This document shows positions 23,434-32,292 of a stretch of 52,086 nt of DNA, one piece after another (position 1 is the first letter of the stretch; every line of letters begins with the position of its first letter). Position numbers and translations under genes: made by a program. The notes below the pieces were generated by a model, which searched no databases, was not told the DNA's origin, and saw only the letters and a program-made list of their open reading frames with translations. This DNA is from JACRBT01 sp964474285 (GTDB lineage Bacteria; Chloroflexota; Dehalococcoidia; Tepidiformales; Tepidiformaceae): the NCBI GenBank assembly GCA_964474285.1, contig CAYYSD010000007.1, forward strand, positions 1 to 52,086. The letters run 5' to 3'.

Positions 23434-24690
23434 ATGCACAAGAAGACAACGCTCCCCAACGGTATCCGCATCGTCACCGGCGAAATGCCGCACACCCGCT
23501 CGGCAACGATCAGCGTCTACGTCGGCGCGGGCAGCCGCTACGAGATAGACGAAGAGGCGGGACTGTCGCATTTCCTCGAACACATGCTGTTCAAGGGCGC
23601 CTCCCGGAGACCCACCGCGAGGGAAATCTCCGAAGCGATCGAGTCCGTCGGCGGGATGCACAACGCTGCGACGGACCGTGAAGTGACCGTGTATTACGCG
23701 AAGGTGCCGCACACGGCGGCTCTCGAAACGGTCGACATCCTCGCGGACATGATCCGGGACCCGATCATGGACCCGGCAGAGCTGGAGAAGGAACGCGCGG
23801 TCATCCTCGAAGAGCTGGCATCGGTGGAGGACAGCCCGGGCGAACTGGCCGGCATCCTCATCGACGAAACCCTGTGGCCCAATCAACCGCTGGGGCGCAA
23901 CGTGGGAGGCACCCCGCAAAGCGTGAAGGACCTGCCGCTCGCGGCCGTGAACCGCTATCTGCGGGCGCAATATGTTCCGTCGAACCTCGTGTTCGTCGCG
24001 GCCGGGAACGTGCAACATGAACGCATCGTGGAGGCGGTGGACCGCTGGCTGGGCACGATGCCAGCCGCCAAACCCGGTCCCTGGTATCCGGTGGTGGATG
24101 CGCCACAGCCGGCGCGCATCGCGATCCGCGAGAAGGAGACGGAACAGGCGCACCTGTGCATCGCCTACCCGAGCGTGGCGTTGAACCACCCGGACCGCTA
24201 TGCCGTGGACCTGCTCAGCACCGTACTGGGCGAAGGGATGTCGAGCCGCCTGTTCCTGGAGCTGCGGGAGGAGCGGGCGCTGGTCTATGACGTGCACAGC
24301 TATCCTTCCGAGTTCCGCGACACGGGGTCGTTCACGATCTACGCCGGATGCGACCCGGAAAATGTGCGAACGACGGCGGAAGTGTGCTTCTCCGAGATCG
24401 AGCTCTTACTTTCGACGTTGAGCGAGACTGAAGTCCGGAAAGGCCGGCAGATGGCACAAGGGCGGATTCAGTTGCGCATGGAGGACACGCGCGCGGTGGC
24501 CGGATGGATCGGCTCGCAGGAGCTCTTACAGGACCGCATCCTCACCGTCGACGAGGCGGTGGAACGCGTGAACGCGGTGACGCTCGACGATATCGTGCGC
24601 GTGGGGCGCCAGTTGCTGCGGCCCTCGCTGGCGACGCTGGCGGCGGTAGGGCCCTTCGAAGACGACACGGTCTTCGCGGGCCTCTTCTAG
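23434..24690 (+). CDS. M16 family zinc metallopeptidase (processing protease type)
   Basis: A 418-aa insulinase/mitochondrial-processing-peptidase-like protease. The inverted zinc motif HxxEH is His46-Phe-Leu-Glu49-His50 (GLSHFLEHMLFKG), and the third ligand should be in ELEKERAVILEELASVED near 112-129. The C-terminal M16 domain has the pattern SRLFLELREERALVYDVHSY near 270-290. ATG 23434 (MHKKTTLPNGIRIVTGE) gives the standard N-terminus; the open frame continues upstream but is not conserved-looking. It is a single-unit M16B protein like those next to polynucleotide phosphorylase in many bacteria. A small Nudix-like gene follows after 5 bases. Confidence 0.92.
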   Translation: MHKKTTLPNGIRIVTGEMPHTRSATISVYVGAGSRYEIDEEAGLSHFLEHMLFKGASRRPTAREISEAIESVGGMHNAATDREVTVYYAKVPHTAALETVDILADMIRDPIMDPAELEKERAVILEELASVEDSPGELAGILIDETLWPNQPLGRNVGGTPQSVKDLPLAAVNRYLRAQYVPSNLVFVAAGNVQHERIVEAVDRWLGTMPAAKPGPWYPVVDAPQPARIAIREKETEQAHLCIAYPSVALNHPDRYAVDLLSTVLGEGMSSRLFLELREERALVYDVHSYPSEFRDTGSFTIYAGCDPENVRTTAEVCFSEIELLLSTLSETEVRKGRQMAQGRIQLRMEDTRAVAGWIGSQELLQDRILTVDEAVERVNAVTLDDIVRVGRQLLRPSLATLAAVGPFEDDTVFAGLF

Positions 24691-24695
24691 GAAGC

Positions 24696-25142
24696 ATGGC
24701 GCGCGGGAACGGATTCACCGTCGACATCGTTGTGGTGCCCGTCTTCGATGAGCAGGTGGTGGCGTTCGACGTTGCGTCGCGTGAGGCCCGGGGGCGATGG
24801 CTGCCATGGGACAGGCTGATCGAGGGCACATCTCCGTGGGAGACAGCAGCAACATTGTGCGATGAGTGGTGTGGCGGGCCGCCCGGCGCGCTCGAACTTG
24901 TGGACGCGATCGGGACGACGGACTCACCGGCGGGGCTGGTGCTTGTGTTTCGCGCCGCGCTGACGGAGATGCCCGCGGGAGACGACGTCCGGGCGCCCGT
25001 GGCCATCGCAGCGGGTGACCCCACCCTGCGCCCGTTGTTCACGGCGACCGACCTGGAGCGGTGGGCGCGCGCGGAGAAGGCTGAGCCGACCGCGCCCGCC
25101 CCCATCGCGCCGCCGGCGGGAGCGGCCGGGCTGATCTTCTAG
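24696..25142 (+). CDS. Nudix-like protein lacking the Nudix box
   Basis: A 148-aa protein starting 6 bases after the protease stop, so probably co-transcribed. The order of strands and the WLPWDRLIEGTSPWETAATL segment look like the Nudix fold, where substrate strands surround a catalytic helix. The metal-binding pattern REUXEEXGU is absent at the expected place (LCDEWCGGPPGALELVDAIG). I therefore read it as a non-catalytic or strongly diverged relative. The C-terminal 20 residues are Ala/Pro-rich. The fold call is by eye only; it could be an unrelated alpha/beta protein. Confidence 0.65.
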   Translation: MARGNGFTVDIVVVPVFDEQVVAFDVASREARGRWLPWDRLIEGTSPWETAATLCDEWCGGPPGALELVDAIGTTDSPAGLVLVFRAALTEMPAGDDVRAPVAIAAGDPTLRPLFTATDLERWARAEKAEPTAPAPIAPPAGAAGLIF

Positions 25143-25227
25143 CCGAACCGCCCAACGAATCCGGGCCTGATGCCCGTGCCCTGTTCACCGATCGCGCGGG
25201 ACCATCCTTGCCTGAGAAGGTGTTCGG

Positions 25228-26949
25228 ATGGCCACTTCACCAGTTTCCAGCAGGCCGGTCCCGGCCCTCAACCTGGACGCTGCGATCAGATTGATGGCGA
25301 GGTTGCTTGGCGCTGCGGCGGTGGTGGTGTTCGCGATACTTGTCTGGCGCGAAGGCATTCCGCGCAGTGTCGAACCGCGGCAGTGGGAGATTCTCGCCCA
25401 GGTGGGTGTGCTCGGACTGGTGATCGCGGGCTACATTTTCGCATGGCGGTGGGAGGTTGCGGGGGGCATCACGCTGATCGTGGGGGCGATCATCCTCGGG
25501 ATCCTGGCATCGATCAGCTACGAGCCGCGTGACGCATTCGTTGGCGCGCTCGTATTTCTTGTGCCGGGAGTGCTCTTCCTGCTGCACTGGCAGCGGCGTC
25601 ACAGCTGGCTCGCGTTCGTTACGTTGTCGGCCCTGCTGGCCGCCTTCCTTGCGCTCGGCGGCTTCGCATCGCCGCGTGTCTACAGCCACTACTACGGGCC
25701 GTTCCATCCGGAGTCCGGCACGCCTCGTCTGAGCGTCGATCGGATCGAGTGGGTCTGGGCGGGGGCGGTGACGGGTCATTCGTTCGTGGTGAAGGCGCGA
25801 ATCGCCGATGACGACGTGCGCGAGGCGTCGCTGTTCGTGGAGGCGATCGATGAAACCGCTGCCTCGGTGATCGTCCCGGGCCACGCCGCCGTGGAGGACG
25901 ACAGCATCTTTGCGTTCGATGTGCGCGGGCTCCAGCCTGGCACGCTCTACAGGTACACCGTGACAACGCCTGGAGGCATCGAACAGAACCGCATCGGCAC
26001 GGTGCACACTTTTGCGGCCGAGGGGCAGCCGGCCTCGTTCACCATCGCTATCGGAGCTTGCCTGCGGACGGGGTCAAACGGGATGGTGTTCGACGCCATC
26101 CGGGCGGCGAATCCACTGCTGTTCATGGTCACCGGCGACTTCCACTACGAGGACATCAGTTCCGACGATCCCAGGCGGATGAGCGCCGCGTTCCAGCGAA
26201 ACCTGGAGCAAGCAGCCCAACAGGCACTCTACCTTCGCGCGCCCATCGCCTATGTGTGGGACGACCACGACTACGGCGGGAACGATTCGAACGCGGCGAC
26301 GGAATCGCGATTGGCCGCGGCGACGACGTTCCGCGAGTTCGTCCCGCACTACGACCTGACGGCGGCCGACGGCGTGGGTGTGTACCAGGCCTTCAGCATC
26401 GGGCGGACCCGCTTCATCCTGACGGACGGCCGGTCCGCGCGTGATGCGGCGCTGGGGACGATGCTGGGCGACGAACAGAAGGCATGGCTGAAACGCGAAC
26501 TCCTGGCGGCCAGCGGCGTTCACCCGGTCATCGTACTGGTCACCGACGTGCCGTGGGTGGCGGCCGCGAAACCGGGCGACGATAGCTGGGCAGGTTTTGC
26601 GGAGGAACGTGCCGAGATCGCGACCTTCATTGCGGCGAACGAGATCCACGGGGTGGCGATTGTGAGCGGCGACGCACACATGGTGGCGATCGACGACGGA
26701 AGCAACAGTGCCTATTCGGCGGTTCCCGGTGATCCCATTCCCGCGCTGCAGGCGGGTGCACTGGACCGGCGGGGCACGCTGAAAGGCGGACCGTTCAGCG
26801 AGGGGATGTACCCGGGCGCCGGACAGTTCGCGACCATGACCGTGACGGACGACGGCAGCGGACCGGTGCATGTGCTCTGGGTCGGGATGAACTACCTGGG
26901 TGAGGAGATCGTCCGGTTCGAATTCACGGTCCCGGGGAGCGGCCGGTAG
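25228..26949 (+). CDS. Membrane-anchored PhoD-like alkaline phosphatase/phosphodiesterase
   Basis: A 573-aa metallophosphoesterase related to PhoD. Four or five membrane helices come first (about 20-150), which is unusual, since PhoD proteins normally have only a Tat signal. A fibronectin-like domain (about 165-265) follows, then the catalytic domain: IGACLRTGSNGMVFDAI, VTGDFHYEDIS with Asp304, YVWDDHDYGGNDSN near 344 and VSGDAHMVAIDDG near 481. The conserved Asp/His metal ligands are present. ATG 25228 is preceded by GAGAAGG. Substrate unknown: phospholipid, teichoic-type polymer or organic phosphate diester. The next gene is also a phosphoesterase, suggesting a shared role in lipid or envelope phosphate turnover. 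Confidence 0.85.
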   Translation: MATSPVSSRPVPALNLDAAIRLMARLLGAAAVVVFAILVWREGIPRSVEPRQWEILAQVGVLGLVIAGYIFAWRWEVAGGITLIVGAIILGILASISYEPRDAFVGALVFLVPGVLFLLHWQRRHSWLAFVTLSALLAAFLALGGFASPRVYSHYYGPFHPESGTPRLSVDRIEWVWAGAVTGHSFVVKARIADDDVREASLFVEAIDETAASVIVPGHAAVEDDSIFAFDVRGLQPGTLYRYTVTTPGGIEQNRIGTVHTFAAEGQPASFTIAIGACLRTGSNGMVFDAIRAANPLLFMVTGDFHYEDISSDDPRRMSAAFQRNLEQAAQQALYLRAPIAYVWDDHDYGGNDSNAATESRLAAATTFREFVPHYDLTAADGVGVYQAFSIGRTRFILTDGRSARDAALGTMLGDEQKAWLKRELLAASGVHPVIVLVTDVPWVAAAKPGDDSWAGFAEERAEIATFIAANEIHGVAIVSGDAHMVAIDDGSNSAYSAVPGDPIPALQAGALDRRGTLKGGPFSEGMYPGAGQFATMTVTDDGSGPVHVLWVGMNYLGEEIVRFEFTVPGSGR

Positions 26950-27018
26950 GGGCAAACGCGGCCGACCTGCACCATACTGGTAGCCGTTCGGCCGTTCGCG
27001 AGGCACTCCAGGGAGCAT

Positions 27019-29037
27019 ATGTTCTGCAGGAACCACCTGGAGCGCAGCCAGATGAACCTGCCCCAACCTGTTCCATCGTCTCGACAATTCCCGACCGGCC
27101 GAATCGTGTGGCTGCTGCTGGCCATCACGGGCGCGTTGTTCGCAGACGCGTTTCTTCGCGCCCGGGGGGACTTCGACTACGCGCTCATCAACGGCGTGAG
27201 AAGCATCCGCTTTCCGGGTGATGAACGGACCGTGGACCTGATCAACACGCTCACCGGGACCGAAGGGGCGCTGATCGCGTGGTTCGTGGTCCTGATAGCC
27301 TTCATCGTTGCCCGTCAATGGCTCGCCGCCGTGGCGATGGCGATGATGCCGACGGGCGGGATCATCAGCATCGCGATGCAGGACCTTGTCGGGCGTTCCC
27401 GCCCCGACCTTTCGCGCATCGATGGGCTGGAAGGAATGGCGCGGGCCGCCGAAGACCAGGACCTCGCGAGCTTCCCGAGCGGCCACGTGCTCGGGGCGGT
27501 GCTGCTTTACGGTCTGCTCTTCTTCCTCGCCGGGAAGATTCGCCAGCGGCCACTCCGAGTGGCGTCCCGATCGGTGCTGCTCATGATTCCCGTGGTCGCT
27601 GGCTTTTCGCGGGTGTGGGGAGGCTCGCACTGGGCGGGGGACACGGTGACGGCGTTCGCGCTGGGCGGGGCGATGCTATCGGTGATGATCATCCTCTACC
27701 GGCGGGCTGCGCCCTATGTGGAGGGGACGCCGTTCATCCACGCGAAAGCGATTCCGCATGACGAATTGCTGCCGCACGCCCACGCGCTCACGAGCACCAT
27801 CCTGTTTCGCGACGGCGAGGTCTGGAAGGTCTACTCGCCCGGGTTCTTCCCGAGGGCGATCTACTGGCTTTCGTTCCAGGCGCCCTTTCCCTATGCCCAC
27901 AACGAAGCGGCGCAATCGGCAGCGATTTCACGACGCAACCTGGCCGGCCTCCTCACGGAGTACTGGTATGGCGAACGGCGGGTGGCGCCCGCGTTGCGCG
28001 TGGACCATGTCGACGGGAGGCCCGCGATCGTCGGGCGCTTCATCGCCGGTGACGAACCGGGGGACCTGGAGGGGGCGAAGGCGTTCCTGTTCGATGTCTG
28101 CAAACGCTTTGATGATGCGGGGCTCCCGACGTGGCAGGTTGACCCGCGACAGCCCCGATCGCTCGGAAACCTGGTGCAAACAAACGACGGGCGTTTCACC
28201 ATCATCGACCTCGAATCGGGCATGGTTTCGCCACTGGCATCACCGCGCGCGTGGTGGCGTGCCATTAGCCGGGCGATGGTGCCGCTGTTCGACGATGTGT
28301 ACTACGACATCACGCGGGACTACATCGAACGTGAAGCTGAAGCGATGCGGACGGCGAAGGGCGACGAGTGGTTCGAAACCCTGCAACGTACGTTCGATCA
28401 CGCCGAGCAGGCGACCATCGCCTGGCACGCGGGAGAGAGGCGCCTGTGGTCCTGGATTCTGCGCGAATTCTTCACGGCGTTCGGGATCCGGCGCTGGGGC
28501 CACAGCATCCGAAGGCGTTCGCGCGAAGGGCAGGTGCGCGCGACGCACTGGATGGAGTCGGCCATCGACCGGTGGCAGGCAGAAAGCCGAATCGCACCGG
28601 AAGAGGCACGCGAGCTTCGCGAGGCTGTTCAGACACCAGAGTTCCAGGCGGTCCTTCCGCACTTCGGTGTTCACCTCGGCATCGCCGTTGTGCTGCGTTT
28701 TCCGTTCGGAAGCATCGCCCGTGTGCTCTATACCGGCGGCAACCTGTTGTTCGCGTTCCTCTTGATCACGACCCGCCGGATCGACCGGCATACATTCAAA
28801 CGGATGACGGACATCCACTCACCGCTGGTGCTGCTGGTGGCGGCCATGCCGGGCATCGGGACGCTTTCCTACATGGCATCGAAGCATGTTCGTTCACACG
28901 GCAAGCTGACCCGGCTCGCGCTGGACGCTGCAGGGGAAAAGCTGCCGTTCCATGTCTACCGGCGGCTGGGCATCCGGCGAATCATCGCGGGCAAGGGCAC
29001 ATCAGCGCCGCCGCCGGGGGCGGCAGCCTCCGCCTGA
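27019..29037 (+). CDS. PAP2 phosphatase fused to a kinase-like domain
   Basis: A 672-aa membrane protein. Residues 30-230 form a six-helix PAP2 lipid-phosphatase domain: VGRSRPD (Arg128-Pro129), SFPSGH (Ser154, Gly155, His156) and SRVWGGSHWAGD (Arg198, His204, Asp208). The Lys that usually starts motif 1 is Gln121. Residues 240-480 look like a lipopolysaccharide/aminoglycoside-kinase-type fold, with Lys270 in GEVWKVYSPGF, Asn384 in RSLGNLVQTNDG and Asp397 in FTIIDLES in the positions of the ATP-binding Lys, catalytic-loop Asn and metal-binding Asp. A C-terminal part (about 560-640) carries two more hydrophobic segments. It could both remove and add phosphate on envelope lipids, but that is inference. 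Start could also be ATG 27052. Confidence 0.8.
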   Translation: MFCRNHLERSQMNLPQPVPSSRQFPTGRIVWLLLAITGALFADAFLRARGDFDYALINGVRSIRFPGDERTVDLINTLTGTEGALIAWFVVLIAFIVARQWLAAVAMAMMPTGGIISIAMQDLVGRSRPDLSRIDGLEGMARAAEDQDLASFPSGHVLGAVLLYGLLFFLAGKIRQRPLRVASRSVLLMIPVVAGFSRVWGGSHWAGDTVTAFALGGAMLSVMIILYRRAAPYVEGTPFIHAKAIPHDELLPHAHALTSTILFRDGEVWKVYSPGFFPRAIYWLSFQAPFPYAHNEAAQSAAISRRNLAGLLTEYWYGERRVAPALRVDHVDGRPAIVGRFIAGDEPGDLEGAKAFLFDVCKRFDDAGLPTWQVDPRQPRSLGNLVQTNDGRFTIIDLESGMVSPLASPRAWWRAISRAMVPLFDDVYYDITRDYIEREAEAMRTAKGDEWFETLQRTFDHAEQATIAWHAGERRLWSWILREFFTAFGIRRWGHSIRRRSREGQVRATHWMESAIDRWQAESRIAPEEARELREAVQTPEFQAVLPHFGVHLGIAVVLRFPFGSIARVLYTGGNLLFAFLLITTRRIDRHTFKRMTDIHSPLVLLVAAMPGIGTLSYMASKHVRSHGKLTRLALDAAGEKLPFHVYRRLGIRRIIAGKGTSAPPPGAAASA

Positions 29038-29046
29038 GGGCGGGCT

Positions 29047-30189
29047 TCAGGGCGCCCTGAGGGGACGGTGGGTCCATTCCTCCCAGAGCGTCCAGGCGAG
29101 CTTGTTGGAGCCATCGCTGCGGCGGAGGCCAACGTCACGAAGGGCTGCGGCAGCGCCGGTTCGCGCAAACGACGGGTCGAGGGCTGCGAGCCAGACGACC
29201 AGGCTGAACTTCGAATCGGCGGCATCGTTGAGCAACCGCTGGAGGTAGGCGAGCTGATCCTCTTCGGTTCCGACGTTGACACGCCCTTCGACGGGGGCCG
29301 AGGCGTAGGCCGTTTCGGCGATGATGATCTCGCCGCTGAAGCGCTGCCGGAGCTGGCTGAAGTAGTCGGGCCGGATTTCGGCGGCGCTCCGTGCCTCGCC
29401 CAGGTACGGATAGGTACTGATTGCGAGCACGTCCATCTTCTGGCGGAACGGATCGAGGACTTCCCAATGGGGGGGATGGGCCTGTCCGAACGTTCCTTCG
29501 AGCACTTCGAGCTGGAAGGTGGGGAACACCTTCGTCGAGGGGTTCGCGCGCTTGGCGACGTCGTAGGCCTCGTTATAGAGCGTCACGAACGCATCGAATT
29601 GCTGGGGGGTGCGTTCGTAGATCATGTTGACCTCGACGCCAATCGCCAGGTAATCGGGCTTGTAGTTGTTGGCGACGTAGGCGACATAGCCGAGGAAAGC
29701 ATTGCGAACGCGCTGGTCAGAGAAGCCGGCGATCGGGTCGATGCCCGGGGGGAGGTTCGCGATGCGGCTGCGTTGAACCGCGCCATCGGTGGGGTCGATG
29801 GCGTAGAAGAGCTTGAGCGGCCGGTACTGGGCGATGAGGCCTGTCTCGAGGCGTGTCGTGTCGGTAGTGGTGCCGGATTCGGCGCCGCCGGGCATGAAAT
29901 CCTGCCAGGGTGGGGCGCGCTGGACGAGGACGACATCGGCGTACTGCGCGGCGGTGGCGAACGCGCGGATCGCGGCATCGGTCGTGTTCTCAGCGGGGAG
30001 TGCGCCGAGGCCGAGGCGCATGGAGCGTGGCTCACCACTTTCGGGCGCGCGCACAACGGTTGGGCCGGGGCCGCGAGGGCCACCTTTGCCGTCACCTGAA
30101 TCGCACGCGGTTAAGAAGGCTGCCAGCAAGGCGAAGGCCGCTACAATCAGGGGAGCGGGGTTCGGCCGGGAACGGCCGGGGGTGCCCAT
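29047..30189 (-). CDS. Glycoside-hydrolase-like (TIM-barrel) lipoprotein
   Basis: A 380-aa predicted lipoprotein. The signal peptide is APLIVAAFALLAAFLTAC with Cys29 as lipidation site. The mature part looks like a clan GH-A (beta/alpha)8 barrel: a Glu in YLAIGVEVNMIY is placed like the acid/base and a Glu in EIIIAETAYASAP like the nucleophile, with MDVLAISTYPYLGEA between them. The WLAALDPSF region may be the Trp-containing end of strand 8. ATG 30189 is chosen since it gives a standard signal; the open frame runs 65 codons further upstream into the divergent gene. The gene may act on cell-wall or extracellular glycan. No GH family is recognised with confidence. Confidence 0.8.
   Translation of the reverse strand: MGTPGRSRPNPAPLIVAAFALLAAFLTACDSGDGKGGPRGPGPTVVRAPESGEPRSMRLGLGALPAENTTDAAIRAFATAAQYADVVLVQRAPPWQDFMPGGAESGTTTDTTRLETGLIAQYRPLKLFYAIDPTDGAVQRSRIANLPPGIDPIAGFSDQRVRNAFLGYVAYVANNYKPDYLAIGVEVNMIYERTPQQFDAFVTLYNEAYDVAKRANPSTKVFPTFQLEVLEGTFGQAHPPHWEVLDPFRQKMDVLAISTYPYLGEARSAAEIRPDYFSQLRQRFSGEIIIAETAYASAPVEGRVNVGTEEDQLAYLQRLLNDAADSKFSLVVWLAALDPSFARTGAAAALRDVGLRRSDGSNKLAWTLWEEWTHRPLRAP
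30142..30147 (+). promoter_or_regulatory. -10 element for the penicillin-binding protein gene
   Basis: TACAAT, 40 bases before ATG 30188, lies inside the signal-peptide codons of the divergent lipoprotein gene. RNA would start near 30154. Confidence 0.45.
30163..30178 (+). promoter_or_regulatory. GNRA-capped hairpin in the PBP leader
   Basis: CGGCCG (30163-30168) and CGGCCG (30173-30178) form a 6-bp stem with the loop GGAA, a GNRA tetraloop. GGGGTG follows and may be the ribosome binding site for ATG 30188, so the hairpin could affect initiation. Confidence 0.4.
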
Positions 30190-32233
30190 GCGCGTCGCTT
30201 TTATCGCCGCGATCCTGTTCGGTGTCATCACCGGTGGCGCGGTCGCTTCAGTTCGCTGGCTCACGCGAGACTCGGCGGCGATTGCAGGAACCGCCGCGGG
30301 CGACGACGCCGCGCCGGTCACGAGCGCGCGCACACCCGCCATGGCGGCGGAAGCCTTCGCGCGGGCGTGGTCGAACGGTGACATGGCGGCCGCCTACCCT
30401 CTCGTCTCTCCGGCCGCGCAACAGGCATTCCCGCTGGCAGCATTCCTCGATGCATATGCGGCGTTCGAACGCGAAGCCGCCGCGCGATCCGTCACGGCCC
30501 GGGCGGCATCGGCCAACGAAACGTCGGCGACGCTGACGGTGCGCATGTCCACAGCCTATTTTGGCCCGCTGGAATACACCACAACGCTTAACCTCGTGCA
30601 GACCGGCAAAGAGTACTTCGTGGCGTGGGATCCGTCTGCGATCCACCCGGACCTCGGTCCCGGCGCGACTGTGCGGAACGTGGTCCAACGTCCCCGTCGC
30701 GGGGCAATCCTCGATCGCAACGGGGCACCACTGGCGATTACCCAGGAAGTGCGCATGCTCGGCCTCAACCGCTCGGTCGTCACAGACCGCGCGAGCCTCA
30801 CGGCCCAGCTCGTGGACTTCGGGTTCACGCGCGAACAGGTGGACGCTGCCTTTGCGAGCCGCGTGCCGCTCAACCAGCGCGTACCGCTCGGGCCCATCGG
30901 CGAGGGTCGATCGGAGGCGGCTGCGGCCCTGCTACGGCTGAACGGTGTGCTCGTGTATTTCGAGTCGCAGCGGGTGCATCCGCTGGCGGCGGCGGCGGCG
31001 CACGTTGTTGGCTACACGCGCGAACTGACGGCGGAGGAGCTGGCCACGCGCGACGGCCAGGGATACCGGATTGGCGACCGCGTGGGCGCAGTAGGGCTGG
31101 AAGCATCGCAGAACGCGGTGCTGGCGGGGCAACCCGGTGCGGAGCTCAACGTGGTCGACGCCAGCGGCGCGGTCGTGAAGACGCTCGTGGCGCGCGAATT
31201 CGTCGAAGGCGAAGACATCATCACGACGCTCGACTCGGCGGTGCTGAAGCGCACCTGGGAGCGGCTGGGCGACCGGGCAGGGGCCGCGGTGGTCATCGAT
31301 CCGCGCAACAACGGCATCCTTGCGCTCAACAGCTCTCCCTCGTACGACCCGAACGCGTTCGAGAGGAACGACGCCATCGCCCTCGAAGCGATTACGCGGG
31401 CGCCGAACGGACCGCAGGCGAACCGGGCGACGACGGGCCTCTACTCGGCAGGGTCGACGTTCAAGCTGATCACGGGGGCGGCGGGATTGCTGCACGGCGG
31501 GTATACGCCCACCAGCGAGATCTTCTGTGGCTCGACCTGGAGCGGAGTGAACCCGCCCCGGCGGAACTGGGAGGGAGCGCAAGGGCCGCTGACCATCGCC
31601 GGGGGGCTGATGAGGTCGTGCAATCCCGTGTTCTACGAGATCGGGCTGACGCTCTACAACGAGACCGACGGGGCGCTCTCCGCGACCGCGCGGGCGTTTG
31701 GGTTTGGAAGCGCCACCGGCCTGGTGGGCCTCGGCGAAGAAGACGGGCTGGTGCCTGATGCGAAGTGGAAGCGGGCCACGCGCAATGAGGCATGGTTCCC
31801 CGGCGACGAAGTGAACCTCGCCATCGGGCAGGGCGATCTGTTGATCACGCCGCTGCAACTTGCCAACGCCTACAGCGCCTTTCTGAACAACGAACTGCGT
31901 GCGCCAATCCTGATCGCGGGGGAAAAGGCGAGATCGCGGGGAGCCATTGGTTTGACCAACGCGCAGTGGTCGCATCTGCGCCTGGGGCTGCAACTGGTAA
32001 CGAGCACCACAGGGACGGCCTCCGCGGCTTTCGCCCACGCGGGCTATACCAACTTCGGCGGCAAATCCGGGACGGCTGAAGACGTGGGGGCGCAGCAGCA
32101 CGTCCTGTTCGTCGCCTTCGCGCCGCTAACGGCGCCGGTTGCGATTGCCGCGGTCGTGCTCGACGAAGGACAGTCAGGCTCCATCGAAGCGGGGCCCATC
32201 GCGCGCGACATCGTGCTGGCGGCCATGCGCTGA
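30188..32233 (+). CDS. Class B penicillin-binding protein (transpeptidase)
   Basis: A 681-aa peptidoglycan transpeptidase. Residues 1-24 are a signal anchor (MRVAFIAAILFGVITGGAVA). Residues about 50-155 form an NTF2-like MecA_N-type domain (AMAAEAFARAWSNGDMAAAY). The dimerisation domain starts at RPRRGAILDRNGAPLAIT near 168. The penicillin-binding domain has Ser423-Thr-Phe-Lys426 (SAGSTFKLIT), Ser477-Cys-Asn (RSCNPVF) and Lys626-Ser-Gly-Thr (KSGTAED), the three active-site motifs. The MecA_N-type domain is known from low-affinity PBPs such as PBP2a and PBP5fm, so reduced beta-lactam sensitivity is possible but not shown. The start codon shares the palindrome CATG with the divergent lipoprotein gene. 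Confidence 0.92.
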   Translation: MRVAFIAAILFGVITGGAVASVRWLTRDSAAIAGTAAGDDAAPVTSARTPAMAAEAFARAWSNGDMAAAYPLVSPAAQQAFPLAAFLDAYAAFEREAAARSVTARAASANETSATLTVRMSTAYFGPLEYTTTLNLVQTGKEYFVAWDPSAIHPDLGPGATVRNVVQRPRRGAILDRNGAPLAITQEVRMLGLNRSVVTDRASLTAQLVDFGFTREQVDAAFASRVPLNQRVPLGPIGEGRSEAAAALLRLNGVLVYFESQRVHPLAAAAAHVVGYTRELTAEELATRDGQGYRIGDRVGAVGLEASQNAVLAGQPGAELNVVDASGAVVKTLVAREFVEGEDIITTLDSAVLKRTWERLGDRAGAAVVIDPRNNGILALNSSPSYDPNAFERNDAIALEAITRAPNGPQANRATTGLYSAGSTFKLITGAAGLLHGGYTPTSEIFCGSTWSGVNPPRRNWEGAQGPLTIAGGLMRSCNPVFYEIGLTLYNETDGALSATARAFGFGSATGLVGLGEEDGLVPDAKWKRATRNEAWFPGDEVNLAIGQGDLLITPLQLANAYSAFLNNELRAPILIAGEKARSRGAIGLTNAQWSHLRLGLQLVTSTTGTASAAFAHAGYTNFGGKSGTAEDVGAQQHVLFVAFAPLTAPVAIAAVVLDEGQSGSIEAGPIARDIVLAAMR

Positions 32234-32292
32234 CCAAATCGCGGAGCGGGCAAGGGCGCGCCGGCAGATGATGCGGCGTCGGCGCCACTCCT

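Noticed and set aside
29047..30384. A 445-codon version of the lipoprotein starting at 30384
   Set aside because: The extra 65 residues lie inside the PBP gene, and the standard lipoprotein signal begins at ATG 30189.
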